A stretch of DNA of 54,232 nucleotides from positions 1 through 54,232 of the forward strand of contig JAJYEE010000019.1 of the NCBI GenBank assembly GCA_021790335.1, read 5' to 3'. Under the pieces are notes generated by a model that saw only the letters and a program-made list of their open reading frames with translations, was not told the DNA's origin and did not search any database. The position numbers and the translations under genes were made by a program. This DNA is from Pseudomonadota bacterium. GTDB lineage: Bacteria > Pseudomonadota > Gammaproteobacteria > Acidiferrobacterales > UBA6901. This document shows positions 9,752-18,660 of this stretch, in pieces (position 1 is the stretch's first letter; every line of letters begins with the position of its first letter).

Positions 9752-11182
9752 ATGGACCTCTCATTGCTTACTCACCACGAAGGCTGCCGGTGGGAAATCG
9801 CTCCGCGGGGCAACATGCGGGTCCCGGCGGTGATATTCGCAAGCGAGCAGCTCATCAGTGACATGGACAACAAGGTGTATGACCAGGTTACCAATGTCGC
9901 AATGCTGCCCGGCATTGTGAAAGCGGCTTATGCCATGCCCGACGCGCATTGGGGTTACGGATTTCCCATCGGCGGCGTGGCCGCCTTCGATCCGGAAGAG
10001 GGTGGGGTCGTATCGGCTGGTGGCGTGGGCTTCGACATATCCTGCGGTGTACGCACCCTGCACACAGGGCTCGATCTGGCGGACATCGAAGGACTGAAAA
10101 ATGATCTTGCAGATGTGCTTTTTTTCAGGATTCCCGCCGGGCTCGGCAGTACCGGGCGCGTACATCTCGAACACGACGAAATGGACGCCATGCTCGCCGG
10201 CGGTGCGCGCTGGGCGGTGTCGCAAGGCTATGGCATCAGCGAAGACCTCTTGCACACCGAGGAGGGGGGCTGCATGCCCGGCGCGGTCCCGGACAGCGTT
10301 TCCGATCACGCCAAAAAGCGCCAGCGCGATGAGATGGGTACGCTAGGCTCCGGCAACCATTACCTGGAAGTCCAGCGCGTAGCCGAGGTATACGATTCCG
10401 TGGCGAGCACCGTATTCGGCCTGCACGAGAACGAGATAGTGGTTAGCATTCACTGCGGCTCACGCGGCCTCGGCCACCAGATCGGCACCGAATTTCTAAA
10501 AAAAATGGCGGTGTCGGCTCGCGAATACGGCATTGATCTGCCCGACCGTGAGCTTGCCTGCGCGCCGATATCCTCGCCGCTGGGACAGGAATACCTGGGC
10601 GCAATGCGCGCTGGAATCAACTGCGCGCTTGCCAACCGGCAGATCATCACGCACCTAACGCGCGAAGCGTTCGCCTCGGTGTTACCGCGCGCCGGACTGC
10701 GCGTCTTGTATGATGTCTCCCACAACACTTGCAAAGAAGAGCAACACGTAGTCGATGGGGTAAGTCGCCGGCTGTTCGTCCACCGCAAGGGGGCAACCCG
10801 CGCCCTCGGACCCGGTAACCCGCTGATTCCAGAGGCACTGCGTGCAGCCGGACAGCCAGTGCTCATCGGCGGGAGCATGGGTACGGCCTCGTACATCATG
10901 ACTGGAACCGCTCAGGGCATGACGCTTTCCTTTGGCTCGGCCTGCCACGGGGCGGGCCGCGCCATGAGCCGCCACCAGGCAAACCGCCGGTGGCGTGGAC
11001 GCCAGATAATCGACGACCTTGCACAGCAAGGAATCATCATCCGCAGCCTGTCTGCGCGTGGCGTGGCGGAGGAGGCCCCTGGAGCTTACAAGGACGTCAC
11101 GGCGGTCGTGAATGCCGCGGACGCCGCCGGCATCGCGCGGAAGGTAGTGAAGCTCGTTCCGGTGGTATGCATCAAAGGATAA
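9752..11182 (+). CDS. rtcB: RNA-splicing ligase RtcB
   Basis: RtcB, 476 residues, a GTP- and Mn-dependent ligase joining 3'-phosphate or 2',3'-cyclic phosphate RNA ends to 5'-OH ends. All active-site residues are visible: D64 and H66 in PDAHWGYGFPIGG, D95 and C98 in GFDISCG, N202-H203 in GSGNH, H234 in HCGSRG, H324 in DVSHN, and H399 in SACHGAGR, which is the His guanylylated in the family. The protein ends in Lys-Gly as usual. It follows archease and is 11 bp ahead of pncA. In bacteria RtcB repairs or processes tRNA and rRNA; no cyclase (rtcA) or rtcR regulator is in view. Confidence 0.95.
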   Translation: MDLSLLTHHEGCRWEIAPRGNMRVPAVIFASEQLISDMDNKVYDQVTNVAMLPGIVKAAYAMPDAHWGYGFPIGGVAAFDPEEGGVVSAGGVGFDISCGVRTLHTGLDLADIEGLKNDLADVLFFRIPAGLGSTGRVHLEHDEMDAMLAGGARWAVSQGYGISEDLLHTEEGGCMPGAVPDSVSDHAKKRQRDEMGTLGSGNHYLEVQRVAEVYDSVASTVFGLHENEIVVSIHCGSRGLGHQIGTEFLKKMAVSAREYGIDLPDRELACAPISSPLGQEYLGAMRAGINCALANRQIITHLTREAFASVLPRAGLRVLYDVSHNTCKEEQHVVDGVSRRLFVHRKGATRALGPGNPLIPEALRAAGQPVLIGGSMGTASYIMTGTAQGMTLSFGSACHGAGRAMSRHQANRRWRGRQIIDDLAQQGIIIRSLSARGVAEEAPGAYKDVTAVVNAADAAGIARKVVKLVPVVCIKG

Positions 11183-11193
11183 GGGGCCGGAAC

Positions 11194-11796
11194 ATGGCGG
11201 CAGAAAAGTCTTCATCGATGAAGATCGGGATCGGCGATGCGCTGATCGTCGTGGACGTGCAGAACGACTTTCTCCCCGGAGGCAGCCTGGCAGTACCGAG
11301 GGGTGATGAGATCATCGAAGTGCTCAATCATTACATTGCAGTCTTTTCGACCCGGAATCTTCCGGTATTCGCTACCCGCGACTGGCACCCGCTGCATCAC
11401 GTGTCCTTCCGCGAACAGGGCGGGCCGTGGCCACCCCATTGCGTAGCGGGCACCGTGGGTGCAGCTTTCGCATTCGGCCTGCGATTACCTGCATCGGTAC
11501 GGGTGGTTTCCAAGGGCACGACTGCGGAACAGGATGCCTATTCGGGTTTCGCAGGCACTGATCTTGACGCACAACTGCATGCGGCTTCGGTGCGGCGGGT
11601 TTTCGTTGGCGGACTGGCCACGGACTATTGCGTCCTCAATACCGTCAGCGACGCCCTGGCCAAGGGGCTCGAGACCTTTCTGCTTGAGGATGCCGTGCGC
11701 GCCGTCGACGTCTCGGCCGGCGACGGAGCCAGGGCACTTGCACAAATGCGCGCGCGGGGCGCCTGGCCCGTGACACGCGAAGCGATCGATGCATGA
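11194..11796 (+). CDS. pncA: nicotinamidase
   Basis: Isochorismatase-fold amidase of 200 residues converting nicotinamide to nicotinate. The catalytic triad is visible as D21 (VDVQNDF), K107 and C146 (ATDYCV), with a metal-binding RDWH segment at 62-65. AGGGG seven bases upstream supports ATG 11194; the frame extends to 10990 but overlaps rtcB deeply there. Its stop overlaps the start of pncB (ATGA at 11793-11796), so the two are translationally coupled and form a complete nicotinamide-to-NaMN salvage pair. Confidence 0.9.
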   Translation: MAAEKSSSMKIGIGDALIVVDVQNDFLPGGSLAVPRGDEIIEVLNHYIAVFSTRNLPVFATRDWHPLHHVSFREQGGPWPPHCVAGTVGAAFAFGLRLPASVRVVSKGTTAEQDAYSGFAGTDLDAQLHAASVRRVFVGGLATDYCVLNTVSDALAKGLETFLLEDAVRAVDVSAGDGARALAQMRARGAWPVTREAIDA

Positions 11797-13142
11797 CAGA
11801 TTTTCGCGATATCGAATCGACCCCCCTGGTTACGGATTTTTACCAGCTGACGATGCTGCAGGCGTATTTCGATCACGACATGAGGGATACCGCCGTGTTC
11901 GAGTTTTTCGTGCGTACACTACCTGCACAGCGCCGATTCCTCGTTGCAGCCGGTCTGGAGCAGGTTATCGGCTTCCTGGAAGGCCTGAATTTTGGAGCAC
12001 AGGAACTGGACTGGATAAGCCGCCAGGGTTCATTCCGGCCGGAGTTCGTCGACTATCTCGGTAAGCTGCGATTCAGCGGCGACGTTCACGCCATGGCCGA
12101 AGGTACGGTGTTTTTCCCGGACGAGCCGATTCTGCGCGTCACGGCGCCACTGCCCGAGGCACAGCTTGTCGAAAGCCGCATTATCAACTTGCTGCATTTC
12201 CAGACAATGATCGCCTCCAAGGCGGTACGTTGCGTGCTTGCGGCGCCCGGCAAGCTTCTGGTGGATTTCGGGCTGCGCCGGGCGCATGGCGCCGAGGCAG
12301 GTCTGCTTGCTGCGCGCGCGAGTTACCTAGCGGGTTTCGCCGGGACTGCGACCGTACTTGCGGCACCGCGCTTCGGCATTCCGTTGTTCGGTACCATGGC
12401 GCATTCGTTCATCGAAGCAAACGAGCTCGAGATCGATGCATTCGAGCGCTTTGCACGCTCGCTTCCCGAAAATGTCGTCCTGCTCATTGATACCTATGAC
12501 ACCGAAGCCGCAGCAGCCAAGGTGGTACAGCTCGCCCCACGTCTGGCGGCTGCGGGCATTACCATCAAGGGCGTACGTCTGGACAGCGGCGATCTGGGAG
12601 CACATGCCCGCAAGGTCCGTCGCATTTTGGATGATGGCGGTCTGCGGCACACGACGATATTTGCCAGCGGCAACCTCGACGAATTCGGTTTGTTCCGGCT
12701 GCTGGCGGAGGAAGCTCCAATTGATGGGTTCGGTGTCGGCACCCATATGGATACCTCGTCCGACGCCCCTTTTCTCGATTGCGCCTACAAGCTTCAGGAG
12801 TATGCCAGTCGACCGCGGCGCAAGCGCTCGGAAGGCAAGGCGACTTGGCCTGGAACGAAGCAGGTGTATCGCCGGTTTGACGGCGAAGGAATCATGCGAG
12901 GGGATGTGCTCGGTCTGGAAGGTCAGGGCGGCGAAGGCATGACGCTGCTGGAACCGGTCATGCGCGCCGGCCGGTGCATTGCGCCTCTTGCGACACTGGG
13001 GGCTGCGCGTGAACACGCGGCAGCCGAACTGGCACGCTTGCCACCCGAACTTCGGAAGATCACGGGAAGCGGGCAATACCCGGTCATGATCTCCTCGGCA
13101 CTGCGCGAACTCGCGCACATGCTCGACGTCCGTCCGACCTGA
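11793..13142 (+). CDS. pncB: nicotinate phosphoribosyltransferase
   Basis: Protein of 449 residues converting nicotinate and PRPP to nicotinate mononucleotide, using the product of PncA encoded just upstream. The N-terminus (PLVTDFYQLTMLQAYF) and the central segment with RLDSGDLG are hallmark NAPRTase sequences. A GTHMDTSSDAP region matches the phosphate-binding part. The start codon overlaps the pncA stop. It is 24 bp ahead of the polX gene, so archease-rtcB-pncA-pncB-polX may be one transcript. NAD is a product of this salvage route and a cofactor of many repair enzymes, but a functional link to RtcB or PolX is not shown by sequence. Confidence 0.93.
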   Translation: MTDFRDIESTPLVTDFYQLTMLQAYFDHDMRDTAVFEFFVRTLPAQRRFLVAAGLEQVIGFLEGLNFGAQELDWISRQGSFRPEFVDYLGKLRFSGDVHAMAEGTVFFPDEPILRVTAPLPEAQLVESRIINLLHFQTMIASKAVRCVLAAPGKLLVDFGLRRAHGAEAGLLAARASYLAGFAGTATVLAAPRFGIPLFGTMAHSFIEANELEIDAFERFARSLPENVVLLIDTYDTEAAAAKVVQLAPRLAAAGITIKGVRLDSGDLGAHARKVRRILDDGGLRHTTIFASGNLDEFGLFRLLAEEAPIDGFGVGTHMDTSSDAPFLDCAYKLQEYASRPRRKRSEGKATWPGTKQVYRRFDGEGIMRGDVLGLEGQGGEGMTLLEPVMRAGRCIAPLATLGAAREHAAAELARLPPELRKITGSGQYPVMISSALRELAHMLDVRPT

Positions 13143-13166
13143 CTGAACTGGGGAGCACCGGATCCC

Positions 13167-14891
13167 ATGCCTGTGCATAACGCCGACATCGCTGCGGTGT
13201 TCAATGAAATCGCCGACATCCTGGAGATCCAGGGAGAGAATCCGTTTCGCATACGCGCCTACCGCAATGCTGCACGGGTCGTGGGAGAGCTCGGTAAGGA
13301 AATCAGCGAGCTGTCGAATGAGGGAATGGAGCTCACCGAACTGCCGGGGATAGGCCGGGATCTTGCCGCCAAGATCCACGAAATCCTGGAAACCGGCAGC
13401 TGTGCAGCACTCAAAAGACTGCGTAAACAGGTCCCGACCTCCGTCACCCAGCTGATGCGCCTGCCAGGCCTTGGACCGAAGCGCGTCAGTGCGCTATGGC
13501 ACGACCTGGGTATCCAGACGGTCGAACAGCTGGACCGGGCGGCGCGGGACCAGCGCCTCGGTGAGCTTCCCGGATTCGGTCCCAAGACCGAGCAGCGAAT
13601 TCTGGAAGCCATCGCCGCACATCGTGACACAGCGGCGCGTTTTAAGCTTGCGGTGGCAGCTCAGTACGCCAGCGCCCTGGCACGCCACCTCCGCAAAATT
13701 CCGGCAGTCGAGAATGTGGTGGTGACAGGCAGTTTCCGGCGCATGAAGGAAACCGTCGGTGACCTCGACATTCTGGTCACCACTGGCGATCCCGCGGCCG
13801 TCATCGCCAGCTTCGTGAGCTATGACGAGGTGCGCGAGGTACTTTCAAAAGGCAGGACCAGGTCGACGGTAGTTCTCAAATCGGGCATCCAGGTCGACCT
13901 ACGCGTTGTCGCGCCGGAATCTTTCGGCGCCGCCCTGCACTATTTCACTGGATCCAAGGCACACAACATAGCGATTCGCCGGCTAGGTCAGGAACGGGGC
14001 CTGAAAATCAACGAGTACGGAGTTTTCAGAGGTAACACCCGGATTGCCGGAGACACAGAGGAATCAGTATATCGGAGCGTAGGACTGCCGCTCATCCCGC
14101 CGGAGCTACGTGAAGATCGCGGCGAGATCGAAGCAGCATTCCGCGGCGAGCTGCCGATGCTGGTCGAAACCCGCGACCTGAAAGGGGACCTGCATGCCCA
14201 TACCAGCGCCACGGACGGACGCAACTCCCTCAGAGAGATGGCCATGGCAGCCAAGGCCTGGGGGCTTGAATACCTCGCCATCACCGAACATTCGCGGCAT
14301 CTCACGATCGCCCATGGGCTCGACGCAGCCCATCTGCTCAGACAATGCGACGAGATTGACAGGCTCAACGCTGAACTCCCAGGCATCACTCTGCTGAAGG
14401 GCATCGAGGCGGATATCCTGGAGGACGGGTCACTCGATCTGCCGGATCCGGTACTTGCTGAGCTTGACCTCGTCGTCGGTGCGGTGCATAGCCAGTTCCA
14501 TCTGTCACGGGCAAGACAGACCGACCGGATCGTAAAGGCTATGGAAAATCCCTATCTGAATTTGCTCGCCCACCCTAGCGGACGCTTGCTTGGCAGTCGC
14601 GAACCCTACGACGTGGACATGCTCAAAATTATTCGTACAGCGCATAGTCAGGGCTGTTTTATCGAGCTCAATGCCCACCCTGAGCGGCTTGACCTGCTCG
14701 ACACCCAGTGCCAGATGGCACGTGAAGAGGGAGTTCTGGTCGCAATCAACTCAGATGCACATTCGGTGCGCGATTTCGACAACCTGGTCTACGGCGTGGG
14801 GCAGGCCCGGCGCGGTTGGCTGGAAAAGACCGACATCCTGAATACACGGAAACTGCACGCGCTCCGCGCCCTTTTGAAACGACGGGATTAG
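13167..14891 (+). CDS. polX: DNA polymerase/3'-5' exonuclease PolX
   Basis: Bacterial X-family DNA polymerase of 574 residues. An N-terminal 8-kDa-like region and helix-hairpin-helix segments (LPGIGRDLAAKI, LPGLGPKRV, LPGFGPKTE) come first. The nucleotidyltransferase palm follows with GSFRR and the catalytic pair in GDLDILV. The C-terminal PHP domain has DLHAHTSATDG, TEHS, HPSGRL and NSDAH, the metal ligands of its Mn-dependent 3'-5' exonuclease/phosphoesterase. The role is gap filling in base-excision repair. It follows pncB by 24 bp with no terminator between, and the 284-bp region after it carries the nrdJ promoter. Confidence 0.95.
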   Translation: MPVHNADIAAVFNEIADILEIQGENPFRIRAYRNAARVVGELGKEISELSNEGMELTELPGIGRDLAAKIHEILETGSCAALKRLRKQVPTSVTQLMRLPGLGPKRVSALWHDLGIQTVEQLDRAARDQRLGELPGFGPKTEQRILEAIAAHRDTAARFKLAVAAQYASALARHLRKIPAVENVVVTGSFRRMKETVGDLDILVTTGDPAAVIASFVSYDEVREVLSKGRTRSTVVLKSGIQVDLRVVAPESFGAALHYFTGSKAHNIAIRRLGQERGLKINEYGVFRGNTRIAGDTEESVYRSVGLPLIPPELREDRGEIEAAFRGELPMLVETRDLKGDLHAHTSATDGRNSLREMAMAAKAWGLEYLAITEHSRHLTIAHGLDAAHLLRQCDEIDRLNAELPGITLLKGIEADILEDGSLDLPDPVLAELDLVVGAVHSQFHLSRARQTDRIVKAMENPYLNLLAHPSGRLLGSREPYDVDMLKIIRTAHSQGCFIELNAHPERLDLLDTQCQMAREEGVLVAINSDAHSVRDFDNLVYGVGQARRGWLEKTDILNTRKLHALRALLKRRD

Positions 14892-15054
14892 GGCGCGTCC
14901 TCAATGGGTGTCAGATCCAGGTGTGGGTCAAGACCCCCTATCCTGACTCCTGGTCCTTCTTAATATATAGGCGCGAACATATATAGAGGTGAACGGGATG
15001 CGGGCTGGAATCGATAGCGATGACTAACATTGATGAATACGGGGATAAGAATTC

Positions 15055-15084
15055 TTGACATGCACAAACTGATGGGTCTACATT
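15055..15084 (+). promoter_or_regulatory. sigma70-type promoter of nrdJa
   Basis: A perfect -35 TTGACA at 15055-15060 and a -10-like TACATT at 15079-15084 with an 18-bp spacer. Transcription would start near 15091, just upstream of the NrdR box, and leave a leader of about 85 nt. Confidence 0.65.
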
Positions 15085-15093
15085 CGCGACCTA

Positions 15094-15109
15094 ACACAAT
15101 ATATTGTAT
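15094..15109 (+). promoter_or_regulatory. NrdR box
   Basis: ACACAATATATTGTAT matches the 16-bp NrdR consensus (acaCwAtATaTwGtgt) at nearly every position, and the following TTGTGT extends the palindrome. It overlaps the predicted transcription start, as expected for the ATP/dATP-sensing repressor NrdR. NrdR boxes normally occur in pairs. Only degenerate partners are visible, an AT-rich core at about 15125-15140 (31 bp centre to centre) or acactaaataatata at 15120. Confidence 0.7.
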
Positions 15110-15175
15110 TGTGTGCCCGACACTAAATAATATAAGCGTGTTTCTGCCAGCAAGCGCGAAGGAGGTATCTATCCA

Positions 15176-18100
15176 ATGAAGGCGGCGAAAATACAAGCCC
15201 AACAGGCTGACACCTACGACATTCCCCTCCAGCCGGCTTCCTATGACATTTGGGACAAGAAGTATCGGCTCAAAACGAAGGCGGGCGAACCTGTCGATCA
15301 GGATACGCTTGGAACCTACACCCGCATAGCGCGGGCGCTCGCTGACGTTGAGGAGACACCTGAGAAACGCACCGAATGGTTCGACCAGTTTCTTTGGGCG
15401 CTGCTAAATGGCGCGATCCCGGCCGGTCGCATTACGTCCAATGCCGGAGCCCTGGATCACAAGCCCGCCACCAGCACCATCAACTGCACCGTTTCCGGCA
15501 TTGTGTACGACTCGATGGACGGAATCCTGAGTGCCGTGCATGAAGCCGGCCTGACTCTGAAGGCAGGCTGTGTCGCACCGGAGACCAAGGTGGTAACAGA
15601 GCGCGGCGTGGTCACGGCAGAACGGGCGGTCACCGAGCGCCATGAACGCATGCTCTGCTACGACCGCGAGACGGGATCCTTCGAAATGCGCCGCATTGAC
15701 CGGCACATGACGACGCATGTGCCGCGCAATGAAAATATAGAAATTCGCTCTGGCGGCACAGTCCTGAAAACCTCCATCAGGCACCCGGTTCTGGTCTACC
15801 GCGACGACCAGCTCGTCTACGTGCGGGCCGACGAAGTCGGCGCGAGCGACGCCATGGTTCACCATACCTTCGCCTGGCTGGCCGATGAGAACCAGGCGCT
15901 GCGTGCCTGGTTCGCCGGAACCTGCCTTGGAGACGGCAGTGCCCATGGGAAACGGTTCGAAAGCAGGAATTATCATGTGGCATGGGCCGAAACGGTCCAT
16001 GCGGCTGGCCGCCGGATTGTCTTCAGGTTCCGCGCAGCGCAGCGTGAGGCGGCCGAACGCTGCGCCGCATTCTTCCAAGCTTTCTGCGGCCTCAAGGCGC
16101 AGTTCGTAGCCACCGCCACGGAGCATGGCACGCCCGTTTGGGATTTCACGGTCACCGGCTTGGAGACCAACCGGGTGTCCGAACTGATTGGTGGGCCGAT
16201 CGGGGAAAAAAGCGTCGATCTCCGAGTTCCCACCTGGGTGGCTGCTCACCCGGACAGGCATTTCCTCCCGTTTCTTGCAGGGCTGATCGACGCCGGCGGG
16301 ACGGTGAACCCAGAGCGTGGCGTAACCATTTCAATGCACAGTCAGGGATTCGCCGAGCAGGTCAAAGGATTGCTCGGCCTGTTCGGAGTACACGGTGCGA
16401 TCGTCGTCCGCGAGTCGCACGAGCAGGATTGCCGAATCCATGCCGGCTGCGACGCCGTCGGGTCGATACTGAGGATCATCGATTCGACGTTCCTCGCCAA
16501 GGTAGCCGGATACATGGCACATAGCGGCAAGCGGCGGCAAATCGGCGAACTTGCCAACCGGGAGACTAGGCAGCACGACCGCTATCACATGCCCAACCAG
16601 CTTATGGAGGCACTCAGCCTCGAGATCGACCTGCTCAACCATGAAGAGCGGCAAGCACTCGGTTTCTACCACGGTTACCATCGTAAGCGAACAGTAAGCC
16701 GCATTTGGCTCGATCGCTGGAGTGCGCGTTTCCCAAAGCTTCGTCCGCTCATCGATTTTGCCCGCACCTTGCGTCCTGTCGAGGCAGTGCGCCGCAACCT
16801 GAATGTCGCTGAAACCTTCTACGACTTCACTGTCGAAAGGCACCACAACTATCTGGCGGGCGAAAACGGACTGATGGTCATCCACAACTGCGGCATCGGC
16901 TACGAGTTTTCCACCCTTCGCCCCAAAGGGGCGTTCGTAAACGGGGCCGGTGCCCATACCTCCGGCCCGCTGTCCTTCATGGATATTTTCAACGCCATGT
17001 GCTTCACGGTCTCCTCTGCCGGCGGACGCCGTGGCGCGCAAATGGGCACCTTCGATATTTCGCATCCGGACGTTGCAGCCTTCATCCGCGCCAAGCGCGA
17101 AGACGGGCGTCTTCGCCAGTTCAACCTTTCGTGTCTTATCACCGACGAGTTCATGCAGGCGGTCAAGGATGACACTACCTGGGATCTCGCGTTTCCGGCC
17201 AATCAGCTTGAGTGCGACCAAGCTACGGCACGCATTGTCTGGCGACCCTGGCCGACAACCCAGGGCTATGTTACCAACGATCTGGGTCAGGTCGCCTGCA
17301 AGGTCTATAAGACCCTGCCTGCACGCCGCCTCTGGGACCTGATCATGGCGTCGACCTACGACTATGCCGAACCAGGCTTCATTCTGATCGACCGGATCAA
17401 CGAGATGAACAACAACTGGTTCTGCGAAAATATCCGGGCGACTAACCCCTGCGGAGAGCAGCCACTGCCGCCCTACGGCTCATGCCTTCTGGGATCAGTG
17501 AATCTTACGAAATTCATCGAAAGCCCGTTTACCGCGGAGGCACGTTTCGACTGGGACCGCTACCGCCGGGTAGTAATGATCTTCACACGCATGCTGGATA
17601 ACGTCGTGGAAATCAACGGCCTGCCTCTGGCGAAACAGCGCGACGAAATTACCCGCAAGCGCCGTCATGGCATGGGTTTTCTGGGGCTGGGCTCGGCCAT
17701 GACGATGCTTAGGATGACGTATGGCGATCCCGAATCACTCGCATTCACGGAGCGGGTTGCTCGGGAAATGGCCGAAGTCGGCTGGGAAACTGGCATCGCC
17801 CTAGCAGAAGAAAAGGGTCCAGCACCCATTCTTATCGAGGACTTTGCCGTCACCGCGGAGATGCTGGACAAGCGCCCGGAGATGAAACGCGACGGATACA
17901 AGATCGGTGACAAAGTGCCCGGAAAGGTGCTTCTTGCGAAGTACAGCCGCTACATGCAGAAGTTCAGCAAAGCGCTGACCGATCGTATCGCCGAAATTGG
18001 CGTGCGTTTCACCCACCATACGTCTATCGCTCCGACCGGGACCATATCGCTGTCGTTGGCCAATAACGCCAGCAACGGCATCGAGCCGTCATTTGCCCAT

Positions 18101-18622
18101 CAGTACAGCCGCAACGTCATCCGTGAGGGGCGCAAAACCAAGGAAAAAATCGACGTACACTCCTACGAACTGCTGGCCTACCGCACCCTGGTGAACCCGG
18201 AGGCCGACCCCAACTCGCAGGACCCGGAAACACGGCTGCCGGATTACTTCGTCAGCGCTGACAACATCTCTCCGCGGCAACATGTGGATGTACAGGCGGC
18301 AGCCCAGAAATGGGTGGATTCTTCTATCTCCAAGACCGCCAATGTGCCTACCGATTTTCCATATGAGGAGTTCAAGGACATCTACATGTACGCCTACGAG
18401 CAGGGTCTCAAGGGATGCACCACCTTCCGCTTCAATCCGCAGGCATTCCAGGGGGTATTGGTCAAGGAAAAAGACCTGGAGAAAACAACCTACCGCTTCC
18501 AGCTAGAAGACGGAGAGGTCATTGAAGCAAAGGGCAACGAGGAGATCGAGTATGATGGCGAGATTCACACGGCTGCGAATCTCTATGACGCCCTTAAGGA
18601 GGGCTATTACGGGAAGTTCTGA
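15176..18622 (+). CDS. nrdJ: class II ribonucleotide reductase large part NrdJa, intein-containing
   Basis: Adenosylcobalamin-dependent ribonucleoside-diphosphate reductase, translated as 1148 residues, of which 440 are an intein; the spliced enzyme is about 708. It reduces ribonucleotides to deoxyribonucleotides without oxygen-dependent radical generation. Extein hallmarks include NCTVSG, GCGIGYEFSTLRPKGA (recreated by splicing), NPCGEQ carrying the thiyl-radical Cys, and APTGTISL. The C-terminal domain is missing and is encoded separately by the next gene, as in pseudomonad NrdJa/NrdJb. A strong AGGAGGT nine to ten bases upstream fixes ATG 15176. The promoter and NrdR box lie just upstream. 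Confidence 0.93.
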   Translation: MKAAKIQAQQADTYDIPLQPASYDIWDKKYRLKTKAGEPVDQDTLGTYTRIARALADVEETPEKRTEWFDQFLWALLNGAIPAGRITSNAGALDHKPATSTINCTVSGIVYDSMDGILSAVHEAGLTLKAGCVAPETKVVTERGVVTAERAVTERHERMLCYDRETGSFEMRRIDRHMTTHVPRNENIEIRSGGTVLKTSIRHPVLVYRDDQLVYVRADEVGASDAMVHHTFAWLADENQALRAWFAGTCLGDGSAHGKRFESRNYHVAWAETVHAAGRRIVFRFRAAQREAAERCAAFFQAFCGLKAQFVATATEHGTPVWDFTVTGLETNRVSELIGGPIGEKSVDLRVPTWVAAHPDRHFLPFLAGLIDAGGTVNPERGVTISMHSQGFAEQVKGLLGLFGVHGAIVVRESHEQDCRIHAGCDAVGSILRIIDSTFLAKVAGYMAHSGKRRQIGELANRETRQHDRYHMPNQLMEALSLEIDLLNHEERQALGFYHGYHRKRTVSRIWLDRWSARFPKLRPLIDFARTLRPVEAVRRNLNVAETFYDFTVERHHNYLAGENGLMVIHNCGIGYEFSTLRPKGAFVNGAGAHTSGPLSFMDIFNAMCFTVSSAGGRRGAQMGTFDISHPDVAAFIRAKREDGRLRQFNLSCLITDEFMQAVKDDTTWDLAFPANQLECDQATARIVWRPWPTTQGYVTNDLGQVACKVYKTLPARRLWDLIMASTYDYAEPGFILIDRINEMNNNWFCENIRATNPCGEQPLPPYGSCLLGSVNLTKFIESPFTAEARFDWDRYRRVVMIFTRMLDNVVEINGLPLAKQRDEITRKRRHGMGFLGLGSAMTMLRMTYGDPESLAFTERVAREMAEVGWETGIALAEEKGPAPILIEDFAVTAEMLDKRPEMKRDGYKIGDKVPGKVLLAKYSRYMQKFSKALTDRIAEIGVRFTHHTSIAPTGTISLSLANNASNGIEPSFAHQYSRNVIREGRKTKEKIDVHSYELLAYRTLVNPEADPNSQDPETRLPDYFVSADNISPRQHVDVQAAAQKWVDSSISKTANVPTDFPYEEFKDIYMYAYEQGLKGCTTFRFNPQAFQGVLVKEKDLEKTTYRFQLEDGEVIEAKGNEEIEYDGEIHTAANLYDALKEGYYGKF
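15569..16888 (+). mobile_element. intein in NrdJa with LAGLIDADG endonuclease domain
   Basis: In-frame insertion of 440 codons. It begins with Cys (CVAPETKVV) after KAG and ends VIHN before the +1 Cys of CGIGYEF, so splice junctions are KAG|C and HN|C. Splicing block A is the first 15 residues, block B is TSIRHPV with Thr and His, and blocks F and G are YDFTVERHHNYLA and VIHN. The central endonuclease has a first motif FAGTCLGDG keeping its acidic residue. The second motif reads LAGLIDAGG, where the usual catalytic Asp is Gly. Splicing residues all look intact, as they must for an essential enzyme, while homing activity is probably reduced or lost. Confidence 0.93.
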
Positions 18623-18660
18623 CCGCCGGTCGGCAGCCCGGCTTCCAAGGAGATTTCGAC

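Noticed and set aside
16331-17221. 296-codon open frame antisense to nrdJ
   Set aside because: Antisense to intein and extein sequence with well-supported motifs; no start context.
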